The position numbers and the translations under genes were made by a program. This document shows, in pieces, positions 1 to 7,992 of a DNA stretch of 64,000 nucleotides. Numbering within the stretch: the first letter of the stretch is position 1; each line of letters opens with the position of its first letter. Location: assembly GCF_002095535.1 (NCBI RefSeq), contig NZ_MLJI01000001.1, forward strand, positions 691,604 through 755,603, written 5' to 3'. This stretch comes from Pantoea cypripedii. Its GTDB lineage: Bacteria; Pseudomonadota; Gammaproteobacteria; Enterobacterales; Enterobacteriaceae. Under the pieces are notes generated by a model. The model saw only the letters and a program-made list of their open reading frames with translations, made no database searches and was not told where the DNA came from.

Positions 1-112
1 TGCCATTGCTTTGTATGAGCAGCTGGAGTTTCACCAGGTCAGCCGCCGCCCGAATTATTACCCCACTGCCAGCGGACGAGAAGATGCCATCATCATGGCG
101 TTAACGCTGTAG
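1..112 (+). CDS. rimI: RimI, ribosomal protein S18-alanine N-acetyltransferase (C-terminal fragment)
   Basis: Only the last 36 codons are inside the window, read from base 2 to the TAG at 110-112. The peptide contains RRPNYYPT and [10 protein letters not shown], which match the end of E. coli RimI, a GNAT-fold enzyme that acetylates the N-terminal alanine of ribosomal protein S18. As in E. coli, yjjG follows directly, 20 bases downstream, so the pair is probably co-transcribed. The catalytic part lies outside the window. The assignment rests on the tail motif plus synteny. Confidence 0.9.
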   Translation, partial: AIALYEQLEFHQVSRRPNYYPTASGREDAIIMALTL

Positions 113-132
113 CCCTTTGGCTTAGGAGATCT

Positions 133-816
133 ATGTTAAACGATTGGGACTGCATTATTTTTGATGCGGATGACACGCTGTTTCACTTCGACGCCTATGC
201 CGGCCTGCAACGTATGTTTGCCGGTTATGATGTGCAATTCACCGACCAGGACTACGCCGATTATCAGGCGATCAACAAACCGTTGTGGGTCGATTATCAG
301 AACGGTGCGATTTCGGCCTTGCAGCTACAGACCCGCCGTTTTACCGGCTGGGGCGAGAAGCTCAGCATCGCACCAGAAGTGCTGAATCACGGCTTCCTCA
401 CCGCAATGGCTGAGATCTGCCTGCCTTTGCCGGGCGCGGCCAGTTTGCTGAACGCGCTGCACGGTAAGGTGAAAATGGCGATCATCACCAATGGTTTCAC
501 CGCCTTGCAACAGGCGCGGCTGGAACGCACTGGCTTCCGTGATTATTTTGCCACGGTGGTGATTTCAGAGCAGGTGGGGGTGCCGAAACCCGATCGCGCC
601 ATCTTCGATCATACGCTGGAGTTGCTCGGCAACCCGGCGCGTGAACGGGTGCTGATGGTGGGCGATACGCCGGAGTCGGACATTCTCGGCGGCATCAATG
701 CCGGATTGAAAACCTGCTGGCTGGATCACGGTACGCGTCCTCTGCCGCAGGAGATTATCCCAGACTGGCGCGTGACATCGCTGGCTGAGCTGGAAAATCT
801 GCTGACGCAGGGGTAA
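133..816 (+). CDS. yjjG: YjjG, HAD-family pyrimidine 5'-nucleotidase
   Basis: A 227-residue cytosolic HAD-superfamily phosphatase (E. coli YjjG is 225 aa). Motif I is DADDT at residues 11-15 with nucleophile Asp11 and acid/base Asp13. Motif II lies in AIITNG (about 116-121), motif III is the Lys in VPKPDR (about 150), and motif IV is GDTPESD near 175. Known E. coli function is dephosphorylation of dUMP, UMP and dTMP and of non-canonical pyrimidine nucleotides, a house-cleaning role. The ATG has a good Shine-Dalgarno (AGGAG, 124-128). It follows rimI and ends at a hairpin terminator. Confidence 0.95.
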   Translation: MLNDWDCIIFDADDTLFHFDAYAGLQRMFAGYDVQFTDQDYADYQAINKPLWVDYQNGAISALQLQTRRFTGWGEKLSIAPEVLNHGFLTAMAEICLPLPGAASLLNALHGKVKMAIITNGFTALQQARLERTGFRDYFATVVISEQVGVPKPDRAIFDHTLELLGNPARERVLMVGDTPESDILGGINAGLKTCWLDHGTRPLPQEIIPDWRVTSLAELENLLTQG

Positions 817-821
817 GAGTA

Positions 822-908
822 TCTATTCATCATTACGATGAACCTGTGTCTGAAGGCCCGCTGAGCGGGTCTTTTTTTATGCTAGTATCTATTCATAAAT
901 CTATTCAT
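822..908 (+). repeat. Three direct copies of TCTATTCAT around the yjjJ start region
   Basis: TCTATTCAT occurs at 822-830, 888-896 and 900-908. The last two are 12 bp apart and end just before the yjjJ Shine-Dalgarno (AGGAGG, 910-915). The first two share the longer string TATCTATTCAT. The first copy is between the yjjG stop codon and its terminator. The arrangement looks like an operator array. Because the downstream protein has its own N-terminal helix-turn-helix, autoregulation is a reasonable inference, but nothing here proves binding. Confidence 0.5.
855..878 (+). terminator. Intrinsic terminator after yjjG
   Basis: CCCGC-TGA-GCGGG stem followed by seven T residues. It separates yjjG from the downstream HipA-like gene. 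Confidence 0.8.
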
Positions 909-919
909 CAGGAGGCGGG

Positions 920-2242
920 ATGGCGGATATCACCTCACAGCTGCTGGATGGCCCGCTGGGCGCGCCCGAACTGGTACGTCGGCTTGGCATCAGCCAGGCG
1001 ACCCTGTCGCGCCAGTTACGTCAGCTGGACCAAATTGTCAGATGGGGCAAAGCGCGTGCCACGCGCTATGCCCTGCTGCGTCCGCTGCGAGGTGAAAGCC
1101 GTTTTCCCCTTTATCGGGTGTTGCCGTCGGGGCAAACGGTGCAAACGGGCTGGCTGGTGCGTACCTGGCCGCAGGGCAGTTGTCTCCATCTTGATGAACA
1201 GGAAAACGGGACCTTTTACGAAGGATTGCCGTGGTTTCTCAGCGATATGCGCCCGCAGGGTTTTCTCGGACGGCTTTGGGGACGGGAGAATGCGCAATCC
1301 CTCGGGCTGACCGAGGATCTGCGCGTCTGGAGTGATGAGCAATGTTTGATGGCATTGACGGTCACCGGCATGGATATGCCAGGCAATTGCCTGCTGGGAG
1401 CTACCGCCTATCAGCGTTGGTTACAACAATCAGCCCCGGTGGTGCTGAGCGCCGGGCAAAAAATCATGCGTTATCCGCAGCTGGCGCAGCAGGTGCTGGA
1501 TGGTGATGAAGTCGGATCCTCGGCGGCGGGTGAGCAGCCCAAATTTCTTTGTTACGCCGAAACCACCTCCGGCCAGCGCCATTGTCTGGTCAAATTCACC
1601 GTGGCGCGCCAGAGCGAAAGCAGCCAGCGCTGGCGCGATTTGCTGCGCGCGGAGGATTGTGCGCTGCGGCAACTGGCGGCGGCGGGGCTGGCGGCGGCGC
1701 GTAGCCAGATTATCGAACAGGGCGGCCAGTTGTTTCTTGAGGTCCAGCGCTTCGATCGGGAAGGTGAGCGGGGCCGTCGCGGCATGTGTTCCCTTGAGGC
1801 GGTCAGTGCCGAATTTTTAGGGCGACAGCAGCACTGGCCGGATGCGCTGCGCGAACTGGCGCGCCAGCAGCGCGTTGATGAGGCATCAGTGCAGCGCGGC
1901 ACGCTGCAATGGGCCTTTGGCCGCCTGATCGCCAATAGCGATATGCACGCCGGGAATCTGTCATTTTTTACCGGCGGCGATCGGCTGCAACTCACCCCGG
2001 CTTACGATATGTTGCCGATGGCGCTGGCGCCGAATTCGCTGGGGCATATGCGCGACGAGGTGAATTTAACCCTCGATTTCTCGCTGCCAGGTGATATCTG
2101 GCGCGCTGCCAGCGCGATGGCGAAAAGTTACTGGCAGACGATTGCGGCAGAGGTGGCGTTTAGCGACGGATTTCGGCAGATTGCGCGCCAGGCGCAGCAG
2201 CAATTGGCTGCGCTGGATGTGACCATCGAAAAAATGGCTTAA
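920..2242 (+). CDS. yjjJ: YjjJ, stand-alone HipA-family protein kinase-like protein with N-terminal HTH
   Basis: 440 residues (E. coli YjjJ about 443). The N-terminal ~45 residues form a winged/helix-turn-helix segment (PELVRRLGISQATLSRQLRQL region). The rest is a HipA-type kinase: an ATP-lobe region with GEQPKF and a following VKF strand, the catalytic segment NSDMHAGN with Asp341 and Asn346, and the metal-binding PAYDML with Asp363. HipA toxins phosphorylate glutamyl-tRNA synthetase and are normally paired with a separate HTH antitoxin, HipB. No hipB-like gene adjoins this one, and the fused HTH may serve that role. The stop codon overlaps the convergent ytjB stop in a shared TTAA. The substrate of YjjJ is not established from sequence. 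Confidence 0.88.
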   Translation: MADITSQLLDGPLGAPELVRRLGISQATLSRQLRQLDQIVRWGKARATRYALLRPLRGESRFPLYRVLPSGQTVQTGWLVRTWPQGSCLHLDEQENGTFYEGLPWFLSDMRPQGFLGRLWGRENAQSLGLTEDLRVWSDEQCLMALTVTGMDMPGNCLLGATAYQRWLQQSAPVVLSAGQKIMRYPQLAQQVLDGDEVGSSAAGEQPKFLCYAETTSGQRHCLVKFTVARQSESSQRWRDLLRAEDCALRQLAAAGLAAARSQIIEQGGQLFLEVQRFDREGERGRRGMCSLEAVSAEFLGRQQHWPDALRELARQQRVDEASVQRGTLQWAFGRLIANSDMHAGNLSFFTGGDRLQLTPAYDMLPMALAPNSLGHMRDEVNLTLDFSLPGDIWRAASAMAKSYWQTIAAEVAFSDGFRQIARQAQQQLAALDVTIEKMA

Positions 2243-2895
2243 GATTTGGTTTCTTCCTCAGCGGTCTCTTCTTCTTTATCTTCCTTCACCGGCGTACTGG
2301 CGGTAAGCAGGAAAGGGGATTGCTGCCAGCGGGTACGACGGTCGCGCAGCAGGGTACGGGTCAGGATGATGCCGATCGCCAGCGCCAGCAGCATCATCAG
2401 GCGCAGAATATTGGTGGTGTTATCCACCTGGCGTGATTCGGTGACCAGCACGTGGGTATCCAGCGTGACGCGCAGAAAACCCAGCGGACCATCTTTGCCG
2501 TTGAGCGGCTGGACAATCTGATGGTTGAAGTAACTGCCAGCGCGTTTGCCGTCCAGCGCCAGGCGATCGCGCACATTGATGTTTTCACCGCTGTGCGCCA
2601 CCAGGCTGCCATCATCGTCATAGACGGAGGCATCCAGAATACGGCTGTTATCGGTGAGTTGATTCAGCACCGCTTCAATTTGCGGGCGATTATCGTCGCT
2701 GTTATCCATCAGGGGTTGCAGGCTGAACGCCACCTGTTTGGTCAGGGTACGGGCGAGTTCATCCACCTGTTCGGAGCGCGCCATTTGATGGCCGAGACTA
2801 AACCAGGATGCACCCTGCATCAGCACCACTAACAGGGCCAGCGAGATAAGAACAATTACCGTGCGGTGCAGGCGAAATTTCAGTGCCGTTTTAAC
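2239..2895 (-). CDS. ytjB: YtjB (Smp), inner-membrane protein of unknown function
   Basis: 218 residues from the ATG at 2895. A start 21 bases upstream adds MSHGFLM, but the E. coli protein begins at the equivalent of the shorter form. One N-terminal transmembrane segment (about residues 11-29) follows a basic KFRLHR stretch. A periplasmic region of about 130 residues comes next, then a second membrane helix (about 165-185) and a charged Glu-rich cytoplasmic tail. The layout resembles a sensor-like periplasmic domain, but no signalling domain follows. It is divergent from serB, as in E. coli, and convergent with yjjJ, with the stop codons overlapping. Function unknown. Confidence 0.85.
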   Translation of the reverse strand, partial: VKTALKFRLHRTVIVLISLALLVVLMQGASWFSLGHQMARSEQVDELARTLTKQVAFSLQPLMDNSDDNRPQIEAVLNQLTDNSRILDASVYDDDGSLVAHSGENINVRDRLALDGKRAGSYFNHQIVQPLNGKDGPLGFLRVTLDTHVLVTESRQVDNTTNILRLMMLLALAIGIILTRTLLRDRRTRWQQSPFLLTASTPVKEDKEEETAEEETKS

Positions 2896-3005
2896 CATCA
2901 GAAACCCGTGTGACATAACAACAGAAAGCCTGGCAATTATGTTGCCAGAACCCGCGCAGACAAGGTAGCCTCTTGCGTGGTTTTGTTGTCCCTACAGGAG
3001 CTGTA

Positions 3006-3983
3006 ATGCCAAATCGTCTTACCTGGTGCGATCTGCCTGCCGATGTGTCCCTCTGGCCGGGCTTACCCCTTTCCCTCAGCGGTGATGAAGTGATGCCGCT
3101 GGATTACCGTGCCGGTCGGACTGGCTGGTTACTGTATGGGCGCGGGCTTGATAAACAAAAGCTGACCGACTACCAGCATCAGCTGGGGGCGGCGATGGTG
3201 ATCGTCAGCGCCTGGAATGTCGATGAGTACCAGGTGATGCGTCTGGCGGGTTCGCTGACACCCCGTGCCATGAAACTGGCGCATGATGCCGGTTTTGATG
3301 TGGCACCGCTCGGCAAGATCCCGCATCTGAAAACCCCGGGTCTGCTGGTGATGGACATGGATTCCACCGCGATCCAGATCGAATGCATCGATGAAATCGC
3401 CAAACTGGCGGGCTGTGGTGAGCAGGTGGCGGAAGTTACCGAACGTGCGATGCGCGGTGAGCTGGATTTCAAAGCCAGCCTGCGTGAACGCGTCGCCACC
3501 CTGACCGGTGCGGATGCCAATATCCTGAAGCAGGTACGCGATACGCTGCCGCTGATGCCGGGCCTGACCACGCTGGTGCAAAAGTTGCAGGCGCTGGGCT
3601 GGCAGGTGGCGATTGCCTCTGGCGGCTTCACTTACTATGCCGATTATCTGCGTGACACGCTGCATCTGGCGGCGGCCATGGCAAATGAGCTGGAAATCCG
3701 CGACGGCAAGCTGACCGGCCAGGTGCTGGGACAGATTGTCGATGCCCAATTTAAAGCCGATACCCTGAACAATCTGGCGCAGCGCTTTGCCATTGCGCAG
3801 GAGCAGACCGTGGCAATTGGCGACGGGGCTAACGACCTGCCGATGATTAAAGCTGCGGGTCTGGGTATCGCCTATCATGCTAAACCGAAAGTGAATGAGC
3901 AGACGGAAGTGATTATCCGTCATGCTGACCTGATGGGGGTGTTCTGCATCCTGAGCGGCAGCCTGATTCACGAAGAGCGTTAA
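3006..3983 (+). CDS. serB: Phosphoserine phosphatase SerB
   Basis: 325 residues (E. coli 322), the last step of serine synthesis: O-phosphoserine to serine plus phosphate. The N-terminal ~100 residues are the ACT-like regulatory part. The HAD catalytic core begins with DMDST at residues 117-121 (nucleophile Asp117), followed by the SGGF motif II and GDGANDLPM motif IV. ATG 3006 is chosen over an upstream TTG in the same frame because it has the GGAG Shine-Dalgarno (2996-2999) and matches E. coli MPN. Only 13 bases separate it from radA, so the two are probably co-transcribed. Confidence 0.97.
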   Translation: MPNRLTWCDLPADVSLWPGLPLSLSGDEVMPLDYRAGRTGWLLYGRGLDKQKLTDYQHQLGAAMVIVSAWNVDEYQVMRLAGSLTPRAMKLAHDAGFDVAPLGKIPHLKTPGLLVMDMDSTAIQIECIDEIAKLAGCGEQVAEVTERAMRGELDFKASLRERVATLTGADANILKQVRDTLPLMPGLTTLVQKLQALGWQVAIASGGFTYYADYLRDTLHLAAAMANELEIRDGKLTGQVLGQIVDAQFKADTLNNLAQRFAIAQEQTVAIGDGANDLPMIKAAGLGIAYHAKPKVNEQTEVIIRHADLMGVFCILSGSLIHEER

Positions 3984-3996
3984 TTAAGGAACTGAT

Positions 3997-5379
3997 TTGG
4001 CCAAAGCGGCAAAACGCGCGTTTGTTTGTAATGAATGCGGCGCTGATTATCCGCGCTGGCAGGGGCAATGCAGCGCCTGCCACGCCTGGAACACCATCAC
4101 CGAGGTGCGCATTGCGGCCTCGCCTGCGAGCGCGCGTAACGAGCGTCTGAGTGGCTATGCCGGTAGCGCGGGCACCAGCCGGGTGCAAAAGCTCTCCGAG
4201 ATCAGCCTTGAGGCGTTGCCACGCTTCTCCACCAGTTTTAAAGAGTTTGACCGTGTGCTCGGCGGCGGCGTGGTGCCGGGCAGTGCCATTCTGATTGGCG
4301 GCAACCCTGGTGCCGGGAAATCGACGCTGCTGTTGCAGGTGATGTGTAAGCTGGCGGAAGGGATGAAAACCCTGTACGTCACCGGCGAAGAGTCGCTGCA
4401 ACAGGTGGCGATGCGTGCCCATCGTCTGGGATTACCCACCGAAAATCTGAATATGCTGTCGGAAACCAGTATCGAGCAGATCTGCCTGATCGCCGAGCAG
4501 GAACAGCCGAAGCTAATGGTGATCGACTCGATCCAGGTGATGCATATGGCGGAGATCCAGTCTTCGCCCGGTAGCGTGGCGCAGGTGCGCGAAACCGCTG
4601 CCTACCTGACGCGCTTCGCCAAAACGCGTGGCGTGGCGATTGTGATGGTGGGACACGTCACCAAAGACGGCTCGCTGGCGGGCCCCAAAGTGCTGGAGCA
4701 CTGCATCGACTGTTCGGTGTTGCTGGATGGCGATGCGGATTCCCGTTTCCGCACTCTGCGCAGCCATAAAAACCGCTTTGGTGCGGTGAACGAGTTGGGG
4801 GTGTTCGCCATGACCGAGCAGGGCATGCGCGAAATCAGTAACCCGTCGGCCATCTTCCTGTCGCGGGGGGATGAGGTGACTTCAGGCAGCTCGGTGATGG
4901 TGGTGTGGGAAGGCTCGCGCCCCTTGCTGGTGGAGATTCAGGCGCTGGTCGATCACTCGATGATGGGTAACCCGCGTCGCGTGGCGGTTGGCCTGGAACA
5001 GAACCGTCTGGCGATTCTGCTGGCGGTGCTGCATCGCCACGGCGGTTTGCAGATGGCGGACCAGGATGTGTTCGTGAACGTGGTCGGTGGCGTGAAAGTC
5101 ACCGAAACCAGTGCCGACCTGGCGCTGCTGCTGGCGATGGTCTCCAGCCTGCGCGATCGTCCACTGCCGCAGGATCTGGTGATCTTCGGTGAAGTCGGGC
5201 TGGCGGGGGAGATTCGTCCGGTGCCAAGCGGCCAGGAACGTATTTCAGAAGCGGCCAAGCACGGCTTTAAGCGCGCGATTGTGCCTGCGGGCAATGCCCC
5301 CAAAAAACCTATCGACGGAATGAAAGTTTACAGCGCGAAAAAGCTGGCCGATGCGCTGGCGATTCTGGATGAGCTGTAA
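3997..5379 (+). CDS. radA: DNA repair protein RadA (Sms), branch-migration ATPase
   Basis: 460 residues, identical in length to E. coli RadA. Start is TTG (3997) with AAGGA at 3986-3990. The order of domains is an N-terminal C4 zinc finger (Cys11, Cys14, Cys25, Cys28), a RecA-like ATPase with Walker A around Lys108, the RadA signature KNRFG at 258-262, and a C-terminal Lon-protease-like domain. RadA promotes branch migration of recombination intermediates with RecA. It sits between serB and nadR as in E. coli. Confidence 0.97.
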   Translation: MAKAAKRAFVCNECGADYPRWQGQCSACHAWNTITEVRIAASPASARNERLSGYAGSAGTSRVQKLSEISLEALPRFSTSFKEFDRVLGGGVVPGSAILIGGNPGAGKSTLLLQVMCKLAEGMKTLYVTGEESLQQVAMRAHRLGLPTENLNMLSETSIEQICLIAEQEQPKLMVIDSIQVMHMAEIQSSPGSVAQVRETAAYLTRFAKTRGVAIVMVGHVTKDGSLAGPKVLEHCIDCSVLLDGDADSRFRTLRSHKNRFGAVNELGVFAMTEQGMREISNPSAIFLSRGDEVTSGSSVMVVWEGSRPLLVEIQALVDHSMMGNPRRVAVGLEQNRLAILLAVLHRHGGLQMADQDVFVNVVGGVKVTETSADLALLLAMVSSLRDRPLPQDLVIFGEVGLAGEIRPVPSGQERISEAAKHGFKRAIVPAGNAPKKPIDGMKVYSAKKLADALAILDEL

Positions 5380-5387
5380 ACCGGCCT

Positions 5388-5407
5388 GGTCGCCATTTAT
5401 GGCGACC
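5388..5407. repeat. Dispersed palindrome, GGTCGCCAT family
   Basis: A perfect 9-bp inverted repeat, GGTCGCCATTTATGGCGACC, sits nine bases after the radA stop. The same arms recur at 18017-18036 and a variant at 17972-17991, which suggests a dispersed REP-like element rather than a terminator. There is no T-tract. Confidence 0.7.
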
Positions 5408-5435
5408 TCATTACTTTTCATGCAGGAGGCACGCA

Positions 5436-6674
5436 GTGTCATCATTTGACTACCTGAAAACCGCCATACGCCAGCAGGGCCACACGCTGCAACAGGTGGC
5501 GGATGCCAGCGGGATGACCAAAGGCTACTTAAGCCAGTTGCTGAATGCCAAAATCAAAAGCCCCAGTGCGCAAAAGCTGGAAGCGCTGCACCGCTTTCTC
5601 GGGCTGGAATTTCCGCGTCGGCAGAAAACGGTCGGCGTGGTGTTCGGGAAGTTCTATCCGCTGCATACCGGACATATTTATCTGATCCAGCGCGCCTGTA
5701 GCCAGGTGGATGAGCTGCATATCATCATGGGACATGACGATCCGCGCGATCGTGAGTTGTTTGAAAACAGCGCCATGTCACAGCAGCCGACGGTGAGCGA
5801 TCGTCTGCGCTGGCTGCTGCAAACCTTTAAATACCAGAAAAATATCCGTATCCACTCGTTCAATGAAGAGGGGATCGAACCTTATCCCCACGGCTGGGAT
5901 GTGTGGAGTGAAGGGGTGAAAACCTTTCTGGCGCAGCAGGGGATTGAAGCGGATTGTGTTTACACCAGCGAAGCGCCGGATGCGCCGATGTATCAGCAGC
6001 ATCTCGGTATCGAAGCGGTGGTGATCGATCCCAACCGATCTTTTATGAGCATCAGCGGCGGGCAGATTCGTCAGGATCCGTTCCGCTACTGGGAATATAT
6101 CCCCACCGAGGTGAAGCCGTTCTTTGTGCGCACCGTGGCGGTGCTGGGCGGTGAATCGAGTGGTAAATCGACGCTGGTGAATAAGCTGGCGAATATCTTT
6201 AACACCACCAGCGCGTGGGAATATGGCCGCGATTATGTCTTCTCCCACCTCGGCGGGGATGAGATCGCGCTGCAATATTCCGACTACGACAAAATTGCCC
6301 TCGGCCAGGCACAGTACATCGATTTCGCCGTCAAATACGCCAACAAGGTGGCGTTTATCGACACCGATTTCATCACGACGCAGGCGTTCTGCCTCAAGTA
6401 TGAGGGGCGTGAACACCCGTTTGTACAGGCGTTGATTGATGAATACCGTTTCGACCTGGTGATCCTGCTGGAGAATAACGTGCCCTGGGTGGCGGATGGA
6501 CTGCGCAGCCTCGGCAGTTCGGTGGATCGCCGTGAATTCCAGTCGCTGCTCATCACCATGCTGCGCGAGAACAATGTTGAATTCGTGCATGTGAAAGAAG
6601 ATGACTACGATACGCGCTTCCTGCGCTGTGTCGAGTTGGTGAAGCAGATGATGGGGGACGGTGTCCCACGTTAA
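5436..6674 (+). CDS. nadR: NadR, trifunctional NAD regulator / NMN adenylyltransferase / ribosylnicotinamide kinase
   Basis: 412 residues (E. coli 410). Starts with GTG at 5436 behind a strong AGGAGG (5424-5429). Residues 17-45 form the helix-turn-helix (TLQQVADASGMTKGYLSQ) by which NadR represses NAD synthesis genes. The nucleotidyltransferase domain carries GKFYPLHTGH at 71-80 (HxGH). The kinase domain has a Walker A GGESSGKST with Lys244. Known role: NAD sensing plus NMN adenylation and nicotinamide riboside phosphorylation during salvage. All three domains look intact. Confidence 0.97.
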   Translation: MSSFDYLKTAIRQQGHTLQQVADASGMTKGYLSQLLNAKIKSPSAQKLEALHRFLGLEFPRRQKTVGVVFGKFYPLHTGHIYLIQRACSQVDELHIIMGHDDPRDRELFENSAMSQQPTVSDRLRWLLQTFKYQKNIRIHSFNEEGIEPYPHGWDVWSEGVKTFLAQQGIEADCVYTSEAPDAPMYQQHLGIEAVVIDPNRSFMSISGGQIRQDPFRYWEYIPTEVKPFFVRTVAVLGGESSGKSTLVNKLANIFNTTSAWEYGRDYVFSHLGGDEIALQYSDYDKIALGQAQYIDFAVKYANKVAFIDTDFITTQAFCLKYEGREHPFVQALIDEYRFDLVILLENNVPWVADGLRSLGSSVDRREFQSLLITMLRENNVEFVHVKEDDYDTRFLRCVELVKQMMGDGVPR

Positions 6675-6679
6675 GCAAA

Positions 6680-6705
6680 GCCGGGCATCATGCCCGGCAA
6701 TGGTT
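6680..6705. terminator. Bidirectional terminator between nadR and the MFS gene
   Basis: GCCGGGCA-TCA-TGCCCGGC stem (6680-6698) between two convergent genes, followed on the plus strand by a short T run that overlaps the MFS stop codon. Confidence 0.7.
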
Positions 6706-7992
6706 TTAATGTGTCGCCAGTGCGCGCAGCGTATTCACCCCTTTTTGCCGCACCAGCAGCGCCAGCAATAACATCCCCGCCAGAGCCAGCACACTCGCCA
6801 GCACAAAGGCGGTGTGATAGCCGCCGCCATACTGAATCAGGAAGCCGGTAATCCCCGGTGACAGAATGCCCGCCAGATTCGCCAGCAGATGGACGAAACC
6901 GCCCGCGGTACCGATGCGACCCGCCGGGACGATATCCTGCAACAACGACCAGCACGCCTGCGGCGTCATATAGGCAAACACGCTCGCCAGTGTAATCAAC
7001 GTCACCGCCGTTGCCAGGTTTTGGCTCCAGGCGGTGAGCAACACACACAACGCCGCCACCGCCAGACCGACAAAGATCACCAGTTTGCGCGACAGCAGGA
7101 AGTTCTGCGTGCGGCGAAACAGCATGTCACACACCACGCCGCCGCCGAGAAAACCGACAGTGGCACCGAGCCACGGCAGAATGCCGATGATGCTCATGCT
7201 TTTGATATCCAGATGCTGGAAATCGGTCAGGTAGCTGGGCAGCCAGGAAAGGAAGAAATACTGGATGTAATTGAAGCAGAAGAACGCACTGGCGACGCCC
7301 AGCACTGGCAGCGAGAGGACATAACGCCACAGCGAATGGTTATCCTGCTGCGGTGTGCTGGTGGTCTGGCTGGCGGGGCGCTGCTGCATAATCAGCTGGC
7401 TTTCTGCCTGGCTGACGCGCGGATGCTGCTCTGGCTTGTCACGAAACAGCAGCAGCCAGCTGGCAACCCAGACAAAACCGAGCGCGGCAATCACCACAAA
7501 GGCGATGCGCCAGCCAAAATTCAGCCCCACCAGACCAACGATCGGTGCGGCAATGGCGGCTCCCAGCGGTTGCCCGGCGTTGGTAAAGCCGACGGCCCGG
7601 CCCACCTCCTGACGCGGGAACCAGTTGGCAATCGATTTATTGGTGGTGGTGCCCATTGGGCCTTCGCCGATGCCGAACAGCATCCGCACAATCAGCAGAT
7701 GGCCAAAGCCGGTGACCAGCGCCGTTGCGCCGCAGAACAGCGACCAGATAGTGGCAGCCCAGGCGTAAACGCGACGCGGACCAAAGCGGTCCGCACCCCA
7801 GCCACCGAGGAAGCAAAACAGGCAGTAGCCGATAAAGAAGCAGCTGAACAGGATGCCCATCTGCGCATCATCAATTCCCAGATCCTTTTTCACCAGCGGA
7901 GCCATCACTGACAGGGCCGCGCGATCGAGATAGTTGAGCATACCGGCACAGAACAGCAGCAGGGCAATGACCACACGATAGTTTTTAAACAT
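6706..7992 (-). CDS. MFS transporter, ACS (anion:cation symporter)-like, probable sugar-acid carrier
   Basis: 428 residues with about 12 hydrophobic spans. The first carries NYLDRAALS, typical of the ACS family that includes galactonate, glucarate and hexuronate carriers. A motif of the GWGADRFGPRR type lies between helices 2 and 3. The ATG at 7992 has AAGGAG (revcomp of 8000-8005) eight bases upstream. An in-frame start 24 bases earlier is less likely. The gene overlaps the end of the upstream enolase-superfamily gene by 8 bp, which suggests translational coupling and a shared substrate. Substrate inferred only as a sugar acid or related anion. Confidence 0.85.
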   Translation of the reverse strand: MFKNYRVVIALLLFCAGMLNYLDRAALSVMAPLVKKDLGIDDAQMGILFSCFFIGYCLFCFLGGWGADRFGPRRVYAWAATIWSLFCGATALVTGFGHLLIVRMLFGIGEGPMGTTTNKSIANWFPRQEVGRAVGFTNAGQPLGAAIAAPIVGLVGLNFGWRIAFVVIAALGFVWVASWLLLFRDKPEQHPRVSQAESQLIMQQRPASQTTSTPQQDNHSLWRYVLSLPVLGVASAFFCFNYIQYFFLSWLPSYLTDFQHLDIKSMSIIGILPWLGATVGFLGGGVVCDMLFRRTQNFLLSRKLVIFVGLAVAALCVLLTAWSQNLATAVTLITLASVFAYMTPQACWSLLQDIVPAGRIGTAGGFVHLLANLAGILSPGITGFLIQYGGGYHTAFVLASVLALAGMLLLALLVRQKGVNTLRALATH

